Below are positions 23,026-34,800 of a stretch of DNA of 60,000 nt, one piece after another. Origin of the DNA: Nematostella vectensis (lineage: Eukaryota; Cnidaria; Anthozoa; Actiniaria; Edwardsiidae). Both the position numbers and the translations under genes were made by a program. The stretch spans positions 13,406,887 through 13,466,886 of the forward strand of contig NC_064034.1 in assembly GCF_932526225.1 (NCBI RefSeq), in the 5' to 3' direction. Numbering within the stretch: the stretch's first letter is position 1; each line of letters begins with the position of its first letter. The notes under the pieces were generated by a model. That model was given only the letters and a program-made list of their open reading frames with translations. It did no database searches and was not told where the DNA came from.

Positions 23026-23588
23026 GTAGAAACACGCGTGTTGTAACCACTAGTAATGTAGGTATGTCATCATGTAGACTCGCGCGTGCTGTAACCCTGA
23101 GTAATGTAGGCATATTATCATGAAGACACGCGCGTGTTGTAACCCTGAGAAATGTAGGTATGTTATCGTGTAGACACGCGCGTGCTGTAACCATGAGTAA
23201 TGTAGGCATATTATCATGAAGACACGCGCGTGTTGTAACCCTGAGAAATGTAGGTATGTTATCATGTAGACACGCGCGTGTTGTAACCCTGAGTAATGTA
23301 GGCATATTATCATGAAGACTCGCGCGTGTTGTAACCCTGAGAAATGTAGGTATGATTTCGTGTAGACACGCGCGTGCTGTAACCCTGAGTAATGTAGGCG
23401 TATTATCATGAAGACACGCGCGTGTTGTAACCCTGAGAAATGTAGGTATGTCATCATGTAGAAACGCGCGTGTTGTAACCCTGAGTAATGTAGGCATGTT
23501 ATCATGTAGACACGCGCGTGTTGTAACCACGAGTAATGGAGGTATGTTATCATGTAGACACGCGCGTGTTGTAACCCTGAGTAATGAA
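23026..23588. repeat. 48-bp minisatellite with alternating unit types
   Basis: About twelve 48-bp units built around CACGCGCGTGTTGTAACCCT. Two versions tend to alternate: one with GTAATGTAGGCATATTATCA and one with GAAATGTAGGTATGTTATCA, giving a 96-bp superunit over much of the array. Because 48 is divisible by three, long open frames run through it on both strands (16-residue repeats such as TRACLHDNMPTLLRVT on the minus strand). I regard these as by-products. The array ends abruptly at the reverse transcriptase fragment. Confidence 0.95.
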
Positions 23589-24780
23589 ATGAACGTTAAT
23601 CCTGTATTCAAGAAAGGAAAGAAGTCTGAGATACCCGACTACACACCAATTTCTATCCTTCCTATTGTTAGCAAGGTATGCGAGAGATGTGTTCTAAACC
23701 ATCTTATAACTCATTTGCGTGAACTGCTATCGTCCCTTCAGCATGGTTTCATCAGTGGCAGGTCCTGCGTTCCGTGAACTGCTATTGTCCCTTCAGCATG
23801 GTTTCATCAGTGGCAAGTCCTGCGTTGCGTGAACTGCTATCGTCCCTTCAGCACGGTTTCATCAGTGGCAGGTCCTGCGTTGCGTGAACTGCTATCGTCC
23901 CTTCAGCACGGTTTCATCAGTGGCAGGTCCTGCGTTGCGTGAACTGCTATCGTCCCTTCAGCACGGTTTCATCAGTGACAGGTCCTGCGTTGCGTGAACT
24001 GCTATCGTCCCTTCAGCATGGTTTCATCAGTGGCAAGTCCTGCGTTGCGTGAACTGCTATCGTCCCTTCAGCACGGTTTCATCAGTGGCAGGTCCTGCGT
24101 TGCGTGAACTGCTATCGTCCCTTCAGCACGGTTTCATCAGTGGCAGGTCCAGCGTTGCGTGAACTGCTATCGTCCCTTCAGCATGGTTTCATCAGTGGCA
24201 GGTCCTGCGTTGCGTGAACTGCTATCGTCCCTTCAGCACGGTTTCATCAGTGGCAGGTCCTGCGTTGCGTGAACTGCTATCGTCCCTTCAGCATGGTTTC
24301 ATCAGTGGCAGGTCCTGCGTAACACAGTTACTTACAGCCCTTCATGATCTGGGAGAGGCGCTGGATGCTGGGAAAGAAACAGATGTTGTGTACTTGGACT
24401 TCTCAAAGGCCCTTGACTCTGTGCCTCACCGCAAACTCCTCCATAAGCTGTCTCTGTTCGGGATCAGTGGGCCCTTGCTACACTGGTTCTCTGACTACCT
24501 CACAACAAGATCTCAGAGGGTTCTGGTAGACGGTGCTTTTTCCAACCTGTCCCGAGTTCATTCTGGTGTGCCTCAGGTATTCTACTCGGGCCGTTCCTCT
24601 TCTAGTTGTACGTGAACGACCTTCCCGATGTGGTGAGCCCTGGCAGCAGCATCGCCTTATTCGCTGATGACGCAAAGTGCTCTCGTCAAATAAATGGCCC
24701 ATCCGGGACCTGGACAGTCTTCTTAGCTGCAAAGGATATTTACACTCGCCTTGACTTGAGTCGTCAAGAACGTTGTTTTT
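23587..24780 (+). pseudogene. Non-LTR retrotransposon reverse transcriptase fragment (LINE, CR1/L2/jockey-like), broken
   Basis: The plus strand shows RT blocks in order. They are VNPVFKKGKKSEIPDYTPIS, ILPIVSKVCERCVLNHL, LQHGFISGRSCV, YLDFSKALDSVPHRKLLHKL, HWFSDYLTTRSQRVLVDGAF and HSGVPQ. After a frameshift comes LYVNDLPDVV and then the catalytic FADD box at about 24,659. The start is truncated against the 48-bp minisatellite. The region 23,718-24,319 is an eleven-fold tandem amplification of one RT segment. A deletion at VPQ and an in-frame stop before LYVND also break the frame. No endonuclease domain or 3' tail was identified. The element is dead. Confidence 0.9.
23718..24322. repeat. 55-bp tandem amplification inside the RT fragment, 11 copies
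   Basis: Eleven copies of a 55-bp unit (GTGAACTGCTATCGTCCCTT, CAGCACGGTTTCATCAGTGG, CAGGTCCTGCGTTGC) that encodes the RT segment RELLSSLQHGFISGRSC once. Copies differ at only a few bases, such as CACGG/CATGG and GGCAGG/GGCAAG, so the expansion is recent. Since 55 is not a multiple of three, each copy shifts the reading frame. Confidence 0.96.
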
Positions 24781-25588
24781 AATACTCATCTACATGCCGG
24801 AAAAGGGACACTTGTGGTGTGTTTTTCTTGCTGCTCCTATGCAGTTTACCGTCACTACAAGCACTAGCCTTCACTTTGCCTTGAATTGAATTTTTTTTTA
24901 TAAGTTACATAAAATCCGCAAGAAACCTCTTAATCAAAGCTAATACTGATTCAATCACACGTTATCTATGTTAATTCTGCTCAGTGTACATTTAGTAAAG
25001 AAATCACTGCTCTTGTTTTATTTGGATTTAAGTTTCGCACACTTTGCAGTTACCAAAGCAACGTTGTCTTCAAGAAGGAACGAAAAGATGACGCCTTCGA
25101 GCGTACAGATCCACGCTATGTGTACCTGTGGCATCAACCATAATTAAAGTAGCACATAGAGCTTTTCCTATATCTAGTCCACAGACAATTTCTGTGACCT
25201 AACAGGAAACTTCGAAGCTGTCACGGCAGTTGTTTATAGAAGAAATCGAACTCAACCAATCGTAAACGGTCTAAACCATCAACAAAGCCTCCCATTGAAT
25301 GGTTCGTCAAAGCGATTGAAAACCCTTGATCCCCAAAGAAACCGAATTAATTTGTATATATGAATTGTCCGAAGACGGGGCAATATACGGCACGAGAAGG
25401 ATGATTTAGCATATACACGAGTTTCTATAATCAGGGAAGTCCCTTTCAACTGATTTGTACCCGTTCTTATTATTTTTTGACAAGCTGAATGGCTTCACCA
25501 ACAGAGTTGCAGTTGCGAACAGCGATTTGGTGAATACTTGTAGCGCTAGAATATAAATTCTCTACACGAAGCAATAATATTTGTGAAC
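24781..25588. other. Upstream region of the long plus-strand gene
   Basis: AT-rich intergenic DNA without protein-like frames. An ATATAAAT box lies at 25551-25558, only about 30 nt before the ATG at 25589. It would give a very short leader if used, so it is weak promoter evidence. Confidence 0.35.
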
Positions 25589-25868
25589 ATGGAGTGCAAT
25601 TCAAACGCCGCGATTCCCGCCGAACTCAGACTTTGCACGTTTTGCAACAAACCCACAAACGGATATGAGAAATGGCTGTTCGCAAGGTCACAAGATAAGG
25701 GACCGTTTTTCCCGGTTCTCTCCGAGATTCGCGGTGACAGTGCGTGGTGTGATGATCTTGGCAGAGCTCTCGTCTGTGTCGCTTGCTTCCACCATCTTCT
25801 GCGACAGTGGAGTAGTTTTGAGCGACGAGGTATCCCTCTAAAGAAGAGGGATTACCTGCTTATTCCAG
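25589..25868 (+). CDS. Putative first exon: double-CxxC, zinc-ribbon-like segment
   Basis: From ATG (MECNSNAAIPAELRLCTFC) the frame has two CxxC pairs, LCTFCNK and CVACFHHLL, about 45 residues apart. Between them is KGPFFPVLSEIRG, and after them QWSSFERRGIPLKKRDYLL. The spacing suggests one zinc-binding unit. I cannot name the family. The frame reaches a donor at CCAG/GTAAAG in phase 1. This is exactly the phase required by the coiled-coil exon at 28133, giving YLLIPGERVSSF across the junction. An independent short gene ending at the in-frame stop at 25,940 is the alternative. Confidence 0.62.
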
Positions 25869-28800
25869 GTAAAGATCTGCTGATGCGATCACCTTACAAA
25901 ACCACTTGCAACAAGCAAACTTCTAAACACAACATGCGGTAATTAGATGACTTCCGTTATACTTATCAGTTGCAATTATTCTTAACAAATGCTTTATTAT
26001 TTTGGAGATTTTGAAATAATAGGTGGTGTAAGTTTGGAGGTTTCTTCAAGCGCGCCGGATAAGAAACAGTTTACCTTAAAAAGTATTTTAAAGTCCTTTT
26101 GCACTTACACTAACTCAAATGTTTGGATTCGTATGCGCGACAAAACTAGACAAATTGCATTCTGGACACTTATTCTATTTGAAACTCTGAACACAGATGA
26201 ATTTCTGCTGCACTAAAAGCTTTAACACCTTTTGTCAACAAAAGGAAAATTATATACATTTTGAATTAATAAAGCTAGTCGCAAGTCGATCGCAACCTTA
26301 TTGAAGTTATATTCAGGGATTTCTTGTAACCCATTAACTTAATAAAACGAGCATTTCTCAAATTGTGACCTAAGAATTGTCATCCACTAACTGTTTATTT
26401 TTCTTTTTCGAATTTCTCAAATAAATCTCCATGAATATATTTCTATCGCTCATATTTCACTTTTCAGCTTAGGTCCCTTGCTTGCAATTTATTTATGGCT
26501 GGTACAAAGAAATGGTCACATTATCTGTCTAAAGAGCTCATGTTTAATACACGGTGATTCGATTATTGCTAACCAGTCAGCTTCAATACTTAAGTAACAA
26601 TGATCTATGGTATTATCTTTACTTCTTCATTTGACAGCAGGTCGTAACAGCACAGCAATGTCGTATTACCAATTCCCAACGAAAGTAGTCATCCGGGTAG
26701 CAGATTTAAATTTTTAACGTTAACAAAACTTAATGAATTTTCAGTATACATGACATACGATGATGTAAACCCAGAGCTGTGTGTAGAAGAAAAAATAAGA
26801 ATAGATATAGAAATGGGATCTCCGCTTTTTTATTTAAAGCTGCAAAACTTGCTGATGCACAGCGATGCTTTTTGCACATGCGCACTAAACGTCGTTATCA
26901 CACGTGATCTAGTTTACCAACCAAATTTTCGGAAACACTCTATGTTGTATATGATACAGGTAGTCTAAAACATTACATGCATTTTAAATACGCTTGGCTG
27001 ACAGCCATGGTAATTAACATAAATTTCATCCTTTGAAAAGGAACTTCCTAAAGCCTATTAATTAATAATGAACTTAATTCTCCGTGAACGGCAACATGTT
27101 TTTACAACCCTAGGGTAACCTACCGCTCCACAACCTTTAGGATCTCTTTGTCACTTGAAAGCATTGGGATGGAGTTAAAGGCGAGAAGAAAATTACAGAA
27201 TGCGACGTAAAAAGACATCGCTAAAGGACAGGGTTGGTTTTGCTGCATCACTCTATTAGCTTTTTGTGGTATAATTTATAAACAACCAGCTGAAGCTATT
27301 TGCCTTCCGGTTTTACATTAAGTTACAAAGTTTTACTAAAGTTAGTAGTTGCGTATCGCGTATAATAGTCCTGTTAGTCAGGTAGACTTAACAGCCCCTC
27401 CCCCCACTCTCTTTCCCTCTTCCCTATATTCCTGATCGTGTAATTGATCATAAACTGTTTTTGTAAACTGAATACCGCATATATCTCATAACCCACGAAG
27501 ACCTCGGTCAGTCACTCTACCTACGCTTCAGGGAAACTTGTATACAGCAAGCTAGTACAAAAAGAGTGCGTCCTTTGGCCTTTTTTATTCATTGGTTTCA
27601 AAGATATGTTCATTTTTTACTGGAAACAAAAATTATATTAATTGTTGAGCGAGATCGAAGTAAAGACACACTCCTTTTTCTCCGTGTGGATGTTAAACGG
27701 GAAATATTACTAGCAAGTGGGGGTGCGTTCTTCTTAATCATTAGTTTTATAGACTTGTTCGTGTGTTTACCGCATAGAAGCATGTTATGAACTGGTGAAT
27801 AGGTTATGATCAAAGCAAGCAAACTGCTCTATTTTTTTATGTAACGTGAATGTCAAACAAAGGAAAACCGGCTTACATGAGTTTATTTAAATGGAAAAAA
27901 ATCCGTGCGCTTACAGGAGTGTACAGCTTTGACTTGGAATTGGCTCAAAGCTAGATAAGCAAGGAAAGGAGCTTATGGTACGGGGCATCATCAAATTTTG
28001 TTATTTGATTCGGACGGAAGTAATGAATACTGGATTACTTATCCAAAAGGGTGGACAGGATGTTGAACAAGTCTCAAAGAAGGAATGGCAGACCCTGATT
28101 GTACTAATAAATGAATTCTTGTTTATTTTCAGGGGAACGGGTGTCAAGCTTTCAATTACGCAAAGAAGACGAAATCAGGCACGAAGCGGAGCGTAAACTT
28201 CGTGAAATTCAGCAACAAGAAGAGAAAATCAAGCGAGACGCAGAGATTCGACTTGCATTGTACAGACAACGAGAACAGCGGATCAAGGAGGAGGCCCAGC
28301 GACGCATTCTTGAAGACAGGAGAGAAGTCGAGGAGATCGAACAACAGGCTGCTGAGCAACTCAAGGGACAGCAAGAGAAAGAGGAGGAGCTGAAACGTCT
28401 ACTGGAACGACAACTCGAGGAAGAGAAAGAGAAGAAAGAGTACATCCGGAGAGAGGCTGAGAGGCTACTGCGTGAAGAGAGATTGATAGCAGAGCCTGGG
28501 AATAAGTCAACATCTATTTCGATCCAGTCCCCTCAAGGCTGGATTTTTGAAGATATCAATATTGATCCGGACGATCCCGAGTCCGTGGCCAAGATGCAGC
28601 GCCAGAGGACCATGGAATATGATGCCGAGTCGGGTTGCTATCGTAGGGTAGTGCCCTTAGACTTTGAAGATAAGCACATTGAGGATGTGGTCGCTACCAA
28701 AATAAGAAAAAGCGAGTCTGATGAACCACCATGGAGGCAACCAGAGACAAAAGAGAGAGGGTCACGGCCTGATGACCCATTGGAGGATGCCTTTGTGGAA

Positions 28801-31800
28801 CGGGGAGGTGATAACAAGCCACCAGTTTATGTATCAGGAGGATTGATCAGGACAGAGTACAAGTTTAGCGTTTCGCAGGAAGCAACGGTAGAGTCCACGC
28901 CGGATAGCGAGTTCAACGATGATGATATTCGTAGAGCTGGTGAAGCTATGAAAGCGAAATTCCAGGAAGACAGACAGAGATTCCAGCAAGAGGGCGACGT
29001 TGAGGGAATCGTGTTTAGTGAGAAGTCTCCGAGTTCAACCGAGCGTCGTCGCTCTAGCGGAGGCGATACGGATATAAACGAGAAGAAAACCAGGTCTCTG
29101 TCACTAGAGAAGAGACTCAGAGGGATGGAGGAGCGAAGAGCGCGATTATTTGGTCGTAACCCGGAAAGTATGGAAAACAAAGAAAACATAGAGATTACTA
29201 AGTCTGAGAAAACACAAGAAGCTCCCGAGAATACAACAGAAAAGGATGATTCTAAGAAACGCTCAAGAAATAGATCGGAGCGTAATAAACGGCGTTTGGA
29301 TGCAGAGATGATTGTGCCCAGAGTTTCAGGAGGCGAAGAAGATAACAGAACGTCACATGGTGTGAGAGGGACTGGGGATGTGATGGTTACAAAGAAAATC
29401 TCCGACCATCCAAGAGATAAAGAGAGCTCCAAGATGGGCACCTGGTGGTCGGACGAATACGAAGCCGGAGATATCACTTTTACCGTCAAAGAAACTTCCA
29501 AAGAGAAAGACAGTAATGTAGGAGAGGATTTGCTGACGTTTGATGATGTGGGAACCACACAGAGCGAACCTCAAGAGGAGAGCAGCGAGGAAAGCGAAGA
29601 GGAAGAAGAAGACGAGATAGCCAAGCGAAAGCTCGTGGAAGAGATGACGCTAACCACGGAAGAGCACCCTAAACAAGAGCTTCACATCACGCCTGAGTAT
29701 TTCACAAAGAGCGAGCCCGACGATATTGTGTTCACTGTGAAAACCACGACGCAAACTAAAAATTACGACGTTCAAGAAAGTCCTGAAAGCTCTGACGAGG
29801 AGCCCCAAAATCGCAGCCGTGGAATTCTTCAACGAGAAGGATCGGCACCAGATAGCGAGTTTGACCCCAAACTTGTCGAGTGGGAGATAAAGAACGCGAA
29901 AAAAGACAAACCAGAGGTGACAAGCAAAGAAGATGAGCCTGCAAGGGAGCCTACAACCGGATCCAGCGGAGTTTCTGTAGAAATAAAAAGAGAGATCGAA
30001 GTCACAAGAAGAGAAGTACGGAAGAGACAGGATAAGGTGGACTCGGGAACAAAGCGGATCGACATCGAGATGAGTGTCTCTAAGCAGTATATCCCGGCCG
30101 TGGAGAGCGCGCCTTTGCATAGTACTCCAGCAGAGGATGGGGCAACAATAGAGCATGCATTGGAGAGCGCGCCAGTGAAGTATACACCAGTGGAGAGCGC
30201 GCCAGTGAAGTATACACCAGTGGAGAGCGCGCCAGTGAAGTATACACCAGTGGAGAGCGCGCCAGTGAAGTATACACCAGTGGAGAGCGCGCCAGTGAAG
30301 TATACACCAGTGGAGAGCGCGCCTGTCAACATGGAGATTGTAGAGGTGAGTTAAGGCGATAACAGCACGCTTATCTTATCACAAGGAAGTCTAAGCAAAA
30401 AAAAGTTTTATCGTGCAAGCGCGCGGTGGCATGCATGATATGCAAACTCTAGAACGTTAGCAACACACGAAATCGTCTCCACTATCGCATCGCAGCGGTG
30501 CATAATTGGAATGAAACCAAAACTTCCCAACGTTGTCTTTACATCAGACTAAAAAAAAGAAGTCTTTTTTTAATCTTAAAATAATCTGAATTTAAATGGT
30601 ATAGTAAGAATTAAAGAAATTTGTGTTACGAATCGTTCACCCAGACATCGATTATTTATATATCGAGTTTTTTAACAAAAAAATCAATGTATCACAATAT
30701 ATGAATAATATGTTCTCGCTAGTTCTGGAGATTTCAGGACGGCTTGAATCAGTATAGTTTATAATCTTCCGTTTCGTTAGAATAATAGACTTTGCTTTGA
30801 AAGTTGTTAATTATTAACAGTAGAATGACTTTGATTTGTTAAGTGTGTTTCGAAAACTTTTATTTTACAAGGACAACTCGGCTTTCATCTCATCAGAACA
30901 AAAATAAATAGCGCTATCAACTGACTGAAGTGAACTTTAAAATCGGCATAGTATCCACTAAGTTACCTCAATGATACAATGCCAGTGTCTTGTTAATTAA
31001 CTTGTTAAGTTAATGTTCTTTGTTAATGTGACGTGCAGCAAATCGCCAGTGGTGATAACCCCGATGGCTTCCAATCTCGCCCAATAAACCTTAAGAGTGG
31101 AAATGCAAACAAGTTTTGGCCCGATGAATAATGGAGGGTACGGTACTGCGATTAATAATGGAGGGTACGGTACTGCGATTAATAATGGAGGGTACGGTAC
31201 TGCGATTAATAATGGAGGGTACGGTACTGCGATTAATAATGGAGGGTACGGTACTGCGCGAGGGTTAACCAGGCAGGTGCAGCGGCGCATCCCAGGGGTG
31301 CAATCAGTGCGCGAGGTAGAGAGGCGTCAAAACCTGCAATAATACAGTCCGGTCTAGCTCTTCGACTAGTGACAAGGAGTGCGGGAGTGTGTGCGTTTGG
31401 AGGTAGGCTAACATATAACGTACTGAAATTGAAATCATATTTATTTTTCATTTAGGGAGCTTTTGATCTTGCGCACGAAAAAGCAATAAGTTTCTTCAGT
31501 TTTGAAATCTGATTTTATTTATCGTTTTGATCTCTTTTTTTTTATCGAAAAATATCGTGACAATTTTAACAAGTTAAAACACTTTCTAGATAGTCATTTT
31601 TTGCCATTGTGTGGATGAGACATAATTTGCAGCGACCTAGACCTAGACTAGGACATGTCGGAAACGAACTATTTACTTTTATTTAAAAGCGATACCCCGA
31701 ATTACTGGTTCACCTATTTTCTCTGATAAAAAGTAGAACTATAGCGTATATTCCCCCTGAAGGCGATGTTCCCGCTAGACCCTATACAAAGGGGGCATCA

Positions 31801-34800
31801 TTTGCAACTCTCGAATGCTTTGGCTTGTATGTGCTACTTGTATGTGCTACGAGTTTATTCTCGGGCGAGTATCAGATCTAAATGCAGACTTTCCGTGCAC
31901 AACTCGGCAAAGTCTTGATCTTTCTCCCGGCAGATTAGCATATTCAATACCACTGAAAGCCATCACACCAGGAGCTTCGCCTTTTACACCACATGCTAAT
32001 TGCGCTCATTATGCCTCACCTTTTGATTGGCTGCGTAACGACCTACTCTTAAATATACAAACTTTTTTCGTCGTTCACCAAGCGATACTAACTATTGCTT
32101 ATAAACGAGTTGATTCTTTTTTATATGAATCGCTGTTATATTCATTGCGATCGGCTGGGAGCCAGCATTTATGGCATGGAAAGTCGTTTAAAGACTTTAG
32201 TCGGTCTTTAATCCGAGTTAAGTGCGTCCCACTCGTAGAAGAGTTGACGACTTCCTTCGGCGTCTTTCGGAATGAGTGTTCCGGTGACCGTACTTGTTCG
32301 CAGGTTTAGTCTGCTGGTAAGTTCCTAATTTTGCAACGGTCATCAGTAATACGCCTTCGTTTTCAGTCCATATCAAAAGTATCGAATTGATGCAAGCATT
32401 TGTTTTGGTTCATCCAGGTTAGAATGCCCACTGGGACATTGTCCAACTTCTAGAAGGCTATGAAGTCTTAACTAAACTTATTTTTATACAATGAGTATAC
32501 TAGTCATGGCGTAACAGACTCACAATATCAACGCGACCGTATTATTTATTCAGCTGATTCTTGAGACTGTTGTTATTAAGGATATGCAACTTATGTATTG
32601 ACACTACAAAAATGTCCTATAAGTAGCTAGAATATTGAACAACTAATTTTTTATGTTGAAAACTGATAATATGAAGTCTAGAAATTAAAGATTTTCACTT
32701 TGGATTAAAAGGATTTGGCTTAAATGTTTTTTTAAAGAACGAATTGTATCTACTAAACGTAAAACTTTGTATACTTACTTTATAACCTTTATTTATTTTT
32801 GGTTCATATATGTTAAATCAACCGACTAAATTCTCACGTGGATTTCGATGAAGTATTTTTTATATTTTTATAAGAATGAAAAACTTATATTTTTAGGTTC
32901 AAAAAGGTTCTTTTATTATTTTGGTTATATAATAGGTTTTTTAAAAATGTTAAAGTGTGGATTCAGCGAAATATTTTTAGGAACGAGAGGTCCTCGTAAA
33001 AAAATGTGAAACATTTTGAAAACATTGTGAAAGATTTTTGAAAAAATTGTGAAAGGTTCGAAAAGCTTCTCTAATTATCTTGAAATTCGAAGTGTTTTAA
33101 TTCTTTCATGGATTCAGCGAATAAGGCTGTTATCATTTAGTGTTTTATACTTTCGTGGATTCAGCGATTAAGGCTGTTACCATTTAGTGTTTTATACGTT
33201 CATGGATTTAGCGAATAAGGCTGTTATCATTTAGTGTTTTATACGTTCATGGATTCAGCGAATAAGGCTGTTATCATTTAGTGTTTTATACGTTCATGGA
33301 TTCAGCGAATAAGGCTGTTATCATTTAGTGTTTTATACTTTCATGGATTCAGCGAATGAGGCTGTTATCCTTCAGTTTGCACCTGTCCCGTGGAAGATTT
33401 TTTTAAAGTTTGAGTCTTTTATTTCACATCACTTTACTGAGCCAATAGATTCAATTCTCACACCTCTCCGCTATGGAAACGTCAGTTAAATAGGTAGCTT
33501 TGCTATTGAGATAATTAAGACGTGTTGATCGCGTCGTTTATTTTCGGGGACAGCTTTATTTTTGTCTGATGAATATCGTCTTGTTTAGAAAGCCCAGTGA
33601 GTATACCATCAAAAATCTCATCAGGGTAAATTTCTAGATGTTAAAATACTTATTGTTTTGCATTAGCGAGTTAGATTAATTTTATCCACTCGGGGAATTT
33701 GAACGAAACTAGATAATGTTTGCTTGTAACGCATAGTTTTTTTCATAAGGAAAAACGGAGAATATATTTATTTATGTTACACCGACTCACTAAGGGTGTG
33801 TGAAAACGAACTGGTGTTGCTATTGAGAAGTGTCTAGTAACTGCCTACAAACCTGCTGAGCTGATAATCTTGACTGCAGACGATCCATGTAGTTGTTTGT
33901 TTACATCTGTTTTTGGCCAAAAGCATAGTATTTTTGTCAATTGCATTAGGTTCATGATGTCGCTGAATTGATTGCATTGCGTTATATTAGTTCATGAGAA
34001 GCTGTGCAAAGGATCCCTAGATACAACACGTTATAGCCATGGATGCCTGTGCAAGTCATCCCAAGGTGCATATTGCTCGGCGCATTTTTTTTCTGGGCAT
34101 GGCTTATATATAGGCTCTAAAAAGGAAAAAAAAAGATAGGCCCTAGGCACTGCTGTTTTCAACTTATGTGGTTAGGTTTTGTTAGAGCAAGGCACGGTGT
34201 GCAAGCAGTCCATAGTTACAGATTGCGCGGAGTAATAGGTAGTCCGTAAGTAAAGCCTCCATGGAACGATTTGTCATAACGATGTGACTGTACATAGCTC
34301 ACTGTGCAGGTAGTCAGTCGGTACAGCTTGCAGTGTTGTAAAGCGTGCAGTGCGGTGCGTTTGCAACTTGTGTTGTGCAGTGTGCGTTAGTGCATGGCTC
34401 ACTGTGGAGACTGTCCCTAGGTACAACTTGTGTGGTGCAGTGTGTTGGTACATGTCTCACTGTGTAGGTGGTCCCTGGGTACAACTTGTGTGGTGCAGTG
34501 TGTTGGTACATGTCTCACTGTGAAGGTGGTCCCTAGGTACAGCTTGTGTGGTGCAGTGTGTTAGTGCATGGCTCACTGTGCAGGTGGTCCCTAGGTACAG
34601 CTTGTGTGGTGCAGTGTGTTAGTGCATGGCTCACTGTGCAGGTGGTCCCTAGGTACTGCTTGTGTGGTGCAGTGTGTTAGTGCATGGCTAACTGTGCAGG
34701 TGGTCCCTAGGTACTGCTTGTGAGTTCCAGTGTGTTAGTGCATGGCTCACTGTGCAGGAGGTCCCTAGGTACAGCTTGTGTGGTGCAGTGTGTTAGTGCA

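Noticed and set aside
22997-23611. Minus- and plus-strand open frames of 100-204 codons with 16-residue repeats
   Set aside because: They exist only because the 48-bp minisatellite unit is divisible by three; no start context, flanking exons or protein family supports them.
26745-26959. Splice-bordered open segment in intron 1 of the long gene
   Set aside because: Its outgoing phase does not match the next exon and its translation has no recognisable character; it could only be a separate or alternative exon.
28827-29558. 243-codon minus-strand frame opposite exon 2 of the long gene, and similar ones opposite exon 9
   Set aside because: Antisense shadows of charged coiled-coil coding sequence; rich in S/L as expected from complementing E/R/K codons.
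31097-31342. 81-codon frame with NNGGYGTAI repeats
   Set aside because: It is a 27-bp minisatellite within an intron of the long gene and lacks splice or family support.
31815-32309. 164-codon plus-strand open frame
   Set aside because: Intronic, no protein-like composition, no homology recognised; at most part of a non-coding alternative leader ending at the GTAAGT near 32,313.
34314-34511. Repeat peptide frame within the 58-bp array
   Set aside because: A product of the minisatellite in an intron, not a gene.
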